Assembly (NCBI GenBank): GCA_900767195.1
Contig: CAAFYG010000081.1
Span: 1-21,127, forward strand
Source of the DNA: Clostridia bacterium
GTDB taxonomy: Bacteria > Bacillota > Clostridia > Christensenellales > Borkfalkiaceae
Reading direction: 5' to 3'
DNA length: 21,127 nt
The notes beneath the pieces were generated by a model. That model was not told the DNA's origin. It did not search any database and worked only from the letters and a program-made list of their open reading frames with translations. A program made the translations under genes and the position numbers. How positions within the stretch are numbered: position 1 is the first letter of the stretch; every line of letters starts with the position of its first letter. Positions 7,050-14,271 of this stretch are shown piece after piece.

Positions 7050-8459
7050 TTGCAAATTCCGTTGCCGGCTCTGCCGGTACAGCGTGAAATTGTCCGCGTG
7101 CTGGACAGTTTCACGCTGTATAGCGCGGAGCTTACAGCGGAGCTTACAGCTCGCCGTAAGCAGTACGAATTTTATAGAGATAAATTGCTGACGTTTGAAA
7201 AAACGGAAGTAAAACAAATGCCATTAGGTAAATTGGCAAAATTTACTTATGGTTACACCGACGTGGCAAAAGATGTAGGCGATGCACGTTTTATCCGTAT
7301 AACCGATATAAATGAGGACGGTTGTTTATCTTCGGGTAATTGCAAATATATAACTTTGAATGATGAAAGTAAGAAGTATTTGATTAAAGAAGGGGATTTG
7401 CTTTTAGCAAGAACAGGGGCAACATACGGAAAAACACTTTATTTTCCGAATGACGAACCTGCGGTGTATGCTTCTTTTTTGATTAAAATAGATTTAGACA
7501 ATAGTGTTATTCTAAATAGATATTATTGGCATTTCTCTAAGTCTAATTTATATTGGAAACAAGCAGATAAATATGTGTCAAAAGCAGGTCAACAACAATT
7601 CAATACAAACGCAGTATCGAGAGTGATTGTTCCTGTGCCGTCGATTGAAGTGCAAGAACGAATTGTAAAAGTGCTGGATAACTTCGACGAAATATGCTCG
7701 GATTTGAAAATCGGGTTGCCCGCGGAAATGGGAAAAAGACAGCAACAATACGAGTATTATCGCGATAAACTGTTGACATTCGACGGCAAGTATGCGACCA
7801 TTTTAACGGAACGGAACGGAACGGAACGGAACGGAACGGAACGGAACGGAACGGAACGGGCAGGGCTGATTAGGCTTTTGCAGTACGTTTACGGGTTTGC
7901 TTTTGTAGAATTGGAGTCTGTTTTACGCATTAGAAACGGTAAGGATTATAAACATTTGGGTGGTGGAGATATTCCCGTTTACGGTTCTGGCGGAATTATG
8001 GCACAAGTTAATACTTGCATTTATGATAAACCAACCGTTTTAATACCGCGTAAAGGATCAATAGATAAACTATATTACACAGAAAAACCGTTTTGGAATG
8101 TTGATACTATATTTTATACGGAAATTGATGAAAATTTTACTATTGCTAAATATATCTACTATTGTTTACAGAAAGAACATTTAGAAGATTATAATACGGC
8201 GGGCGGGGTACCGAGTTTAACGCAAACTGTTTTGAATAAAATCGTTATTCCGTTGCCTACGCTTGAAAAACAAAAGGAAATCGTTGATATTTTGGATAGA
8301 TTCGATAATTTATGTAACGATATTTCTAAAGGCTTGCCGGCGGAAATTGAAGCAAGGCAAAAACAATACGGATTTTACAGGGATAAATTATTAAATTTTA
8401 AGGATATTGAAGAAGATGGGGAAAAAGAAACAAAAGCAAAAGGAACAGGCAAAAACTGA
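7050..8459 (+). CDS. hsdS: HsdS specificity subunit: modules two and three, with phase-variable repeat
   Basis: A continuation of the same frame after the amber codon, 469 codons from TTG 7050. The start is uncertain: no strong RBS precedes TTG 7050, and ATG 7218 (MPLGKLAKFTYGY) is an alternative. Contents: conserved region 1 with LPVQREIVRVLDSF, AELTAELTARRKQYEF and YRDKLLTF (residues about 8-49); TRD two (about 57-205); conserved region 2 (VQERIVKVLDNFDEI to YRDKLLTF, about 206-245); a pentapeptide repeat ERNGT (about 250-270) encoded by 11 AACGG units; TRD three (about 275-420); and conserved region 3 (KQKEIVDILDRFDNL to YRDKLLNF). With the upstream fragment the locus encodes three TRDs where canonical HsdS has two. 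This frame alone would still give a two-TRD HsdS. Its 3' end overlaps the next gene. Confidence 0.85.
   Translation: MQIPLPALPVQREIVRVLDSFTLYSAELTAELTARRKQYEFYRDKLLTFEKTEVKQMPLGKLAKFTYGYTDVAKDVGDARFIRITDINEDGCLSSGNCKYITLNDESKKYLIKEGDLLLARTGATYGKTLYFPNDEPAVYASFLIKIDLDNSVILNRYYWHFSKSNLYWKQADKYVSKAGQQQFNTNAVSRVIVPVPSIEVQERIVKVLDNFDEICSDLKIGLPAEMGKRQQQYEYYRDKLLTFDGKYATILTERNGTERNGTERNGTERAGLIRLLQYVYGFAFVELESVLRIRNGKDYKHLGGGDIPVYGSGGIMAQVNTCIYDKPTVLIPRKGSIDKLYYTEKPFWNVDTIFYTEIDENFTIAKYIYYCLQKEHLEDYNTAGGVPSLTQTVLNKIVIPLPTLEKQKEIVDILDRFDNLCNDISKGLPAEIEARQKQYGFYRDKLLNFKDIEEDGEKETKAKGTGKN
7125..7148 (+). repeat. 12-bp tandem repeat in hsdS encoding AEL-T repeats
   Basis: Two perfect copies of GCGGAGCTTACA (7125-7136 and 7137-7148) encode AELTAELT in the helical spacer of conserved region 1. 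EcoR124I and its relatives carry the same kind of 12-bp TAEL repeat, and the change from two to three copies there lengthens the spacer of the DNA recognition sequence by one base. The copy number here is two plus flanking partial similarity. Confidence 0.85.
7805..7859 (+). repeat. Pentanucleotide simple sequence repeat (AACGG)11 in hsdS
   Basis: Eleven perfect, uninterrupted copies of AACGG. Since 5 and 3 share no factor, all three frames read the same pentapeptide NGTER through the array, and no frame has a stop inside it. After it, the present frame continues (GCA GGG CTG ATT) into TRD three. Loss of one unit leads to TAG at 7871-7873, and gain of one unit leads to TGA at 7867-7869. This is the structure of a slipped-strand phase-variation switch between conserved region 2 and the third TRD. 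Confidence 0.95.
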
Positions 8460-9003
8460 GAGCGTAAAAGCCGAAAACGTTGCTACGATAGAGGACGAGC
8501 GCATTACGAAAATTATTGTAAATGCATTAACGGAATACGACAAGCAAAAACAAGACAAGAAAAAGGCAGAAGAAGAAAGGATCAGAAAAGCCGACGAGAA
8601 GAGACTTGGTATAAACGGGAACAAAGGGAAAATTCGGACTGTTTTAAAAATTCTTTTGCGCCCGAAAAAATATGCTAAAAATATAAATGCGGGAGCAGGG
8701 CTTGTAAGAGTGGCTCTATATGCCTTTTATAAACTTGTTGAATTGATTGTTGGGTTGTGTGCAATTTTATTTATTGCAGTTATTCCATTGCAATATTGTA
8801 TCCCGAGTGTTGTGCCTATGAAATGGTATTTGAGTGTTGTTAGCGGCGTGTGGGGCATAACGTTGCTTTTACTATCAAGAATGTTTCGGATAGCTGCAAT
8901 CGAAGTAGATGAAGTGAAAGACAATAATTATTTGTTCGGATTGTTTACTGCGGTTACTTCAATCGTATCTGCAATAGTTTCTATAATAGCATTAGTAAAG
9001 TAA
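8416..9003 (+). CDS. Membrane protein of unknown function inside the RM operon
   Basis: The 195-aa product starts at ATG 8416 (MGKKKQKQKEQAK), with AAGGAT about 10 nt upstream; a TTG at 8407 is also in frame. It overlaps the end of hsdS by 44 nt and ends 16 nt before hsdR, so it belongs to the operon. The N-terminal ~95 residues are highly charged, Lys/Glu-rich and probably coiled (KQKQDKKKAEEERIRKADEK). Then three hydrophobic segments follow: ALYAFYKLVELIVGLCAILF with its continuation (about 104-132), YLSVVSGVWGITLLLLSRMF (about 140-160) and LFGLFTAVTSIVSAIVSIIA (about 172-193). I do not recognise the family. It is not part of the standard RM machinery. It could tether the complex to the membrane or act as a membrane effector; both ideas are inference. 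Confidence 0.8.
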   Translation: MGKKKQKQKEQAKTESVKAENVATIEDERITKIIVNALTEYDKQKQDKKKAEEERIRKADEKRLGINGNKGKIRTVLKILLRPKKYAKNINAGAGLVRVALYAFYKLVELIVGLCAILFIAVIPLQYCIPSVVPMKWYLSVVSGVWGITLLLLSRMFRIAAIEVDEVKDNNYLFGLFTAVTSIVSAIVSIIALVK

Positions 9004-9019
9004 ATTACAGGAGAAAATT

Positions 9020-12000
9020 ATGAGTTTTTATAACGTTGTTTCGGCAAGTGATGAAAGTACTGTTATAACCGAATATAAGCCTTCCGCCAAGCGTTCGGAT
9101 TCGTACCAAAGCGAAGCGGATTTAGAGCGCGAATTTATTCGGCTACTCGGCGAACAGAGTTACGAATATTTGAATATTAAAAGCGAAGAGGACTTAATAA
9201 AAAATCTCCGCAAAAAGCTCGAACAGCTCAATAATTACGAGTTTACGGACGGCGAATGGAAACGCTTTTTTAACGAATGCATGGCAAACCCCAACGAGGG
9301 GATCGTTGAAAAAACGAGAAAAATTCAAGAGGACAACGTTCAAAATTTAAAGACGGACGCAGGCTTTACGAAAAACATTACGCTGATAGACAAAAAGAAT
9401 ATACATAACAACAGGCTGCAAGTCATCAATCAATACGAGGCTACCGGCAATTACGATAATCGTTACGACGTTACTATTTTGGTGAACGGTTTGCCGCTTG
9501 TGCATATAGAATTAAAGCGGCGTGGTGTTGCCATTAAAGAGGCGTTCAATCAAATCGACCGCTATCAGCGCGACAGTTTTTGGGCTTCCTGCGGACTTTA
9601 CGAATACGTGCAGATTTTCGTGATTTCCAACGGAACGAATACGAAATATTACTCGAATACCACGAGATTTAACCACATTAAAGATAGCGCGAGCGGACAA
9701 GCCAAGAAAAAGGAAAAGACGAGCAATAGTTTTGAATTTACTTCTTTTTGGGCAGACGGGAACAATCGCATTATTCCCGATCTTGTGGATTTTACCAAAA
9801 CGTTTTTTGCAAAACATACTCTGCTTGCGATTTTAACGAAGTATTGTGTTTTTACTTCCGAAAACATGTTGCTTGTAATGCGCCCATATCAGATTGTGGC
9901 AACGGAGCGGATTTTAAACCGCATCGAAATCGCGAACAACTATAAAAAATACGGTAGCGTTGCGGGCGGCGGATATATCTGGCATACGACGGGTTCAGGC
10001 AAAACTTTGACCTCGTTTAAGACGGCGCAACTTGCGAGCGGACTTGGTTTTATCGATAAAGTTTTATTCGTCGTAGACAGAAAAGACCTCGACTATCAGA
10101 CGATGAAAGAATACGATCGTTTTGAGAAGGGCGCGGCGAACAGCAATACTTCGACGGCGATTTTAAAGAAACAACTTGAAAATTCAAATTGCAAAATCAT
10201 CATTACCACCATTCAAAAACTTTCGGTATTTATCGCAAAAAACAAAGGGCATGAAGTTTTCGATAAAAAGGTAGTTATTATTTTCGACGAGTGCCACCGT
10301 TCACAATTCGGCGATATGCACCTCGATATAGTCAAAAACTTTAAGAAATATTTCTTATTCGGGTTTACGGGCACGCCTATTTTTGCCGTCAACGCAAATT
10401 CGGGCAAACATGCTAATTTAAGAACGACCGAGCAAGCCTTCGGGGATAAATTGCATACCTATACGATTGTGGACGCAATCAACGATAAAAACGTGTTGCC
10501 CTTCCGCGTTGATTACGTTAAAACGCTTGAAAAAGAGCCCGATATCGACGATGCGAAGGTTTGGGATATCGACAGGGAAGCGGTTTGGAATTCGCCCGAC
10601 AGAATAGAGAAAGTAGTTAAATACATACTCGATAATTTTAACCGCAAAACGTACAGAAACGAAAAAAGTTATTCGTTTAACAGCCTTTTAAATATTCAGG
10701 AAGTCGCTTCTGCTAAAAATGAAGCAGAGGAAATTAAGCAGAAGTTACGGCTTTCGGGCTTTAACTCTATTTTTTGCGTGTCATCGGTAGAGGCTGCGAA
10801 ACTGTATTATAACGAGTTCAAAAAACAAATGGCGAAAAACCCGAGCAAGGCTTTGAAGATTGCTACGATTTTCAGTTATGGGGCGAACGAAGAAGAGCAA
10901 GACGGCATTTTGGACGAGGAAAACCCGGAAGATACCACGCGGTTGGATTCTTCTTCGCGCGATTTTTTGGCGGGCGCGATTAAAGATTATAACGCTACGT
11001 TCGGAACGAGTTACGATACGTCGAGCGATAAATTCCAAAATTATTATAAAGATGTTTCTTTGCGAATGAAGAACAGACAGATCGATTTGTTAATCGTCGT
11101 AAATATGTTTTTGACGGGCTTTGACGCGACTACGCTTAATACGCTTTGGGTGGATAAAAACCTGAAGGCGCACGGGCTCATTCAAGCCTATTCAAGAACG
11201 AACCGTATTTTGAATTCGATAAAAACTTACGGCAATATCGTATGTTTCAGGAATTTGCAGAAACGCACGGACGATGCGATTTCACTTTTCGGTGATAAGG
11301 AAGCCGGCGGAATCGTCTTGATGAAGGGCTATAAAGATTATTATTACGGCTATACCGATAAAGACGGTAAGTTAAAACCGGGGTATATTTTGCTTGTGCA
11401 AGATTTACAGGACAAATTCCCTTTGGACGAGCAAATTTTGGGAGAAAAGGCTAAAAAAGAGTTTATTTCATTGTTCGGCGCAGTGCTCAGAATGAGAAAT
11501 TTGTTGGCTTCGTTCGACGAATTTGCAGGCAATGAGTTTTTAACAGAGCGCGAAATGCAAGATTATACGGGCAAATATATCGATTTGCGCGACGAATTTG
11601 TGAAAGGCGGGAAGGATAAAGAAAATATTAACGATGATATCGTATTCGAAGTGGAACTTATCAAACAAATCGAAATCAATATCGATTATATCTTAATGCT
11701 TGTTAAAAAATATCACGACAGCCATAAAAACGATAAAGAGGTGCTTATATCGATACAAAAAGCGATCGATTCGAGTTTTGAGCTGCGTAGTAAGAAAAAA
11801 CTGATCGAAACGTTCGTGGACGGGATTAACGACGTTGACGACGTTATAATCGAGTGGCGGAATTTTGTTGCCGAAGAAAAGGAGAAAGAACTTGCTGAAA
11901 TTATAAAAGAGGAAAATTTGAAGCCCGAGGAAACGCGGCAATTTATCGAATATTCGCTTAGAGACGGAGCGCTTAAAACCACGGGGACGGACATCGATAA

Positions 12001-12103
12001 GATTTTACCGCCCGTTTCGCGCTTCGGCGGTGGCAGAGAAAAGAAAAAACGTAACGTTATCGCTAAACTATCAAGCTTTTTTGACCGTTTCTCGGGGCTG
12101 TAA
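9020..12103 (+). CDS. hsdR: Type I restriction endonuclease subunit HsdR
   Basis: The 1027-aa translocating restriction subunit of the type IC (EcoR124I-like) group. The nuclease domain is N-terminal: Asp150 in NRYDVTILV, Glu164-x-Lys166 in VHIELKRRG and QIDRYQRDS form the PD-(D/E)xK core. The SF2 motor follows: Walker A TTGSGKT at 323-329, Walker B-type IIFDECHRSQFGD (DECH at 423-426), motif III GFTGTP near 448-453, and motif VI QAYSRTNRIL in the second RecA-like domain. The C-terminal helical region (about 850-1027) should dock on the methylase. The ATG at 9020 has AGGAGA 5 nt before it. The frame is complete and all key residues are present, so the subunit looks functional. It cuts unmethylated DNA after ATP-driven translocation, with targets set by the variable HsdS upstream. 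Confidence 0.97.
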   Translation: MSFYNVVSASDESTVITEYKPSAKRSDSYQSEADLEREFIRLLGEQSYEYLNIKSEEDLIKNLRKKLEQLNNYEFTDGEWKRFFNECMANPNEGIVEKTRKIQEDNVQNLKTDAGFTKNITLIDKKNIHNNRLQVINQYEATGNYDNRYDVTILVNGLPLVHIELKRRGVAIKEAFNQIDRYQRDSFWASCGLYEYVQIFVISNGTNTKYYSNTTRFNHIKDSASGQAKKKEKTSNSFEFTSFWADGNNRIIPDLVDFTKTFFAKHTLLAILTKYCVFTSENMLLVMRPYQIVATERILNRIEIANNYKKYGSVAGGGYIWHTTGSGKTLTSFKTAQLASGLGFIDKVLFVVDRKDLDYQTMKEYDRFEKGAANSNTSTAILKKQLENSNCKIIITTIQKLSVFIAKNKGHEVFDKKVVIIFDECHRSQFGDMHLDIVKNFKKYFLFGFTGTPIFAVNANSGKHANLRTTEQAFGDKLHTYTIVDAINDKNVLPFRVDYVKTLEKEPDIDDAKVWDIDREAVWNSPDRIEKVVKYILDNFNRKTYRNEKSYSFNSLLNIQEVASAKNEAEEIKQKLRLSGFNSIFCVSSVEAAKLYYNEFKKQMAKNPSKALKIATIFSYGANEEEQDGILDEENPEDTTRLDSSSRDFLAGAIKDYNATFGTSYDTSSDKFQNYYKDVSLRMKNRQIDLLIVVNMFLTGFDATTLNTLWVDKNLKAHGLIQAYSRTNRILNSIKTYGNIVCFRNLQKRTDDAISLFGDKEAGGIVLMKGYKDYYYGYTDKDGKLKPGYILLVQDLQDKFPLDEQILGEKAKKEFISLFGAVLRMRNLLASFDEFAGNEFLTEREMQDYTGKYIDLRDEFVKGGKDKENINDDIVFEVELIKQIEINIDYILMLVKKYHDSHKNDKEVLISIQKAIDSSFELRSKKKLIETFVDGINDVDDVIIEWRNFVAEEKEKELAEIIKEENLKPEETRQFIEYSLRDGALKTTGTDIDKILPPVSRFGGGREKKKRNVIAKLSSFFDRFSGL

Positions 12104-12164
12104 AGAAGAGGGGAAAGTGGTTAACGATTTGAAAATATAAAATTATGCGGGAAGGGGATGTATA

Positions 12165-13580
12165 ATGAAAGTAGGAATTAGTGAGGAGTCTTTTATAAAA
12201 GAATTTTCTGAAAGTCTAAAAAATGGGAATGCTTCATTTTTTATCGGCTCCGGAATATCGAGAAAGGCGCAATATGTTGGCTGGAAAGATGTTTTACGGG
12301 AGTGTGCTATCGATATAGGTTTAGATGTCGAGCAAGAAAACGATTTGATTACGTTAGCCGAATATTATGTTAGAGATAATCAACGGACTAAAATTACTGA
12401 AACAATTAAAAATTTCTTTGCTGACTCGAAAGGCGAAATACAGGATATACATAAAATTATAGCGTCTTTACCTGTTAATAGTGTTTGGACGACAAACTAT
12501 GATACTTTAATAGAAAGGGGTTTTGCTTCTGCAGGGATAACTACTACTGTAATAACCGATGATTTATCTTATAGGAATATCGACAGAACTGCAGATGTGA
12601 AAATTTATAAAATTCATGGTTCGGTGAAAAACGCTGATAAATGCATTATTGCAAGACGTGATTATGATGAATTTGCAAGGACTCATGATATAGTTTTGTC
12701 AGAACTAAAAGGCGAAATGTGTTCAAATTCCTTTTTATTTTTAGGCTATAGTTTTAGTGATACGGATATTCAACATATTTTAACAAGAATTCGGCTGACT
12801 TATGACAAAGAACATCCGCAAAGACATTTCAGTATTATTGAAGAAGTAAAAAGAAACCCAAAAGAAACGGCCGCTGAATTTGAATACAGAAAAAATAAGC
12901 AATCACATTATGTTTCGGATATGCAATCGTATGGAATAAATGTTCTGCTTGTGGAATCTTATGATAGAATCGAGCAAATATTATCGACGATAAGAAATAA
13001 AGTCTTTGCGCGAAATGTTTTAATTTCAGGAGCATACGAGAGCAGTGATGCGATAGCAGAATCAAGAATTTCTCCGGTTGCTACAAAATTATCAACAGAA
13101 TTAATTAAAAGTGGATATAAAATCTATACCGGATATGGAAAAAATATCGGAGCCGATATAGTGAATGGCGTTTATAACGCTTGCTCGGATTTGGGGGCTA
13201 AGTCAAAAAAATTCGATGATAATATCGTTATTTATCCTTTTCCTTATAAAGGGACTAATAAAGAGTCAAAGAAAAAAATTTATTTTGAAATAAGAAGCCG
13301 AATGGCTTCATCGACAAAAATAATGATTGTGATAGCCGGAAAAAATAAAAGTCGCAATTCGGCGGGAGTATATCAAGAGTATCAGTTGGCAAAAGAGCAG
13401 GGGAATTTAATTATTCCTATTGCCTCAACGGGTGGTTCGGCAAGAGAAATTTGGGTTGAATTAAATGGGCAAAACTATTACAATGACAACGAGTTGTTTC
13501 AAAAGTTGGGGACAGAAACGGCACCGGATGAAATTGTGAATGTTGTAATGAAATTAATAAATGATAATGGAGTAAAATAA
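12165..13580 (+). CDS. thsA: Thoeris effector ThsA (SIR2 NADase with SLOG domain)
   Basis: The 471-aa NAD+-degrading effector of Thoeris anti-phage defence. The N-terminal SIR2 domain (about 1-280) has FFIGSGIS (26-32), WTTNYDTLIE with Asn111, and YKIHGS with His151. These fall where the catalytic Asn and His of Bacillus cereus ThsA lie (Asn112, His152, from memory). FLFLGYSFSDTDI closes the Rossmann core. The C-terminal SLOG domain (about 284-465) opens with NVLISGAYESSD and contains YKIYTGYGKNIGADIVNGVY and AGVYQEYQLA; it is the sensor for the cyclic ADP-ribose isomer made by ThsB. Binding would trigger NAD+ depletion and death or arrest of the infected cell. The ATG at 12165 has AAGGGGA 6 nt upstream. 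The gene starts 61 bp after hsdR with no clear promoter or terminator between them. Base composition is visibly AT-richer than the genes after 14272, suggesting separate acquisition. Confidence 0.93.
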   Translation: MKVGISEESFIKEFSESLKNGNASFFIGSGISRKAQYVGWKDVLRECAIDIGLDVEQENDLITLAEYYVRDNQRTKITETIKNFFADSKGEIQDIHKIIASLPVNSVWTTNYDTLIERGFASAGITTTVITDDLSYRNIDRTADVKIYKIHGSVKNADKCIIARRDYDEFARTHDIVLSELKGEMCSNSFLFLGYSFSDTDIQHILTRIRLTYDKEHPQRHFSIIEEVKRNPKETAAEFEYRKNKQSHYVSDMQSYGINVLLVESYDRIEQILSTIRNKVFARNVLISGAYESSDAIAESRISPVATKLSTELIKSGYKIYTGYGKNIGADIVNGVYNACSDLGAKSKKFDDNIVIYPFPYKGTNKESKKKIYFEIRSRMASSTKIMIVIAGKNKSRNSAGVYQEYQLAKEQGNLIIPIASTGGSAREIWVELNGQNYYNDNELFQKLGTETAPDEIVNVVMKLINDNGVK

Positions 13581-13581
13581 A

Positions 13582-14268
13582 ATGGGACACAAAATATTTG
13601 TATCATATAAATATCGCGATTCAAATGTTAAAAAGATTACTAATAATTATTGGGCTGAAGACACAGTGCGAGACTATGTAGATCAATTACAACAATATTT
13701 TGATAATGGGGATGATATATATAAGGGAGAGGAAGACGGGGAAGATTTATCAAACTTGCCAGATGAAACTATTTGGAAACAGTTAAAAGATAGAATATAT
13801 GATAGTACACTGACGATTGTAATGATATCTCCAAATATGAAAACACAGCAAAATGAAAGAGATCAATGGATTCCGTGGGAAATATCGTATTCATTAAAAG
13901 AAGTTTCCCGAAAAAATAAAGCGGGTAACGATGTAACAAGTAAAAGTAATGCGATTTTGGCTTTGATTATTCCGGATAGAGATGGATCTTATTCATATTA
14001 CACCGAGGATCGCAGGTGTTGTTCTTCTGGGTGTAGAGTTCTTAAAACCGATAGATTGTTTACTATACTGAAAAAGAATATGTTTAATAAGAAAAAGCCC
14101 GAAAAAAGACAATGTTATGCTAATGATATTATTTATCATGGTGATTGCAGTTATATAATGTCAGTAAAATGGGATGACTTCATTGAGAATCCGCAAACAT
14201 ACATAGAAAAAGCATATTTATTGCAAAATTCGATAGAACAATATGAAATAAGTGAAGAGATAGGATAA
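13582..14268 (+). CDS. thsB: Thoeris sensor ThsB (TIR-like domain protein)
   Basis: A 228-aa protein starting 1 nt after the thsA stop. The N-terminus MGHKIFVSYKYRDSNV is the first strand and loop of the TIR-like fold (MTH538/DUF1863 type). STLTIVMISPNMK is a later strand, and WIPWEISYSLKE carries Glu100 in the position of the TIR catalytic glutamate. In Thoeris, ThsB detects infection and converts NAD+ to a cyclic ADP-ribose isomer that activates ThsA. The C-terminal 80 residues (from about KTDRLFTILKKNMF) are less conserved in type; they contain DIIYHGDCSYIMSVKWDDF. The fold and the adjacent SIR2-SLOG gene together make the assignment strong. Only one thsB is present; some Thoeris loci carry several with different triggers. 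Confidence 0.9.
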   Translation: MGHKIFVSYKYRDSNVKKITNNYWAEDTVRDYVDQLQQYFDNGDDIYKGEEDGEDLSNLPDETIWKQLKDRIYDSTLTIVMISPNMKTQQNERDQWIPWEISYSLKEVSRKNKAGNDVTSKSNAILALIIPDRDGSYSYYTEDRRCCSSGCRVLKTDRLFTILKKNMFNKKKPEKRQCYANDIIYHGDCSYIMSVKWDDFIENPQTYIEKAYLLQNSIEQYEISEEIG

Positions 14269-14271
14269 CCA

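Noticed and set aside
7050..8459. The hsdS region as two unrelated specificity genes
   Set aside because: The amber codon and the downstream frame are in the same reading frame, and the protein continues with HsdS-type sequence on both sides, so a nonsense change in one gene is simpler.
12104..12164. A dedicated promoter for thsA
   Set aside because: TATAAA at 12136-12141 has no -35 partner at proper spacing, and TTGAAA at 12129-12134 has no -10 partner. Read-through from the RM operon is equally possible.
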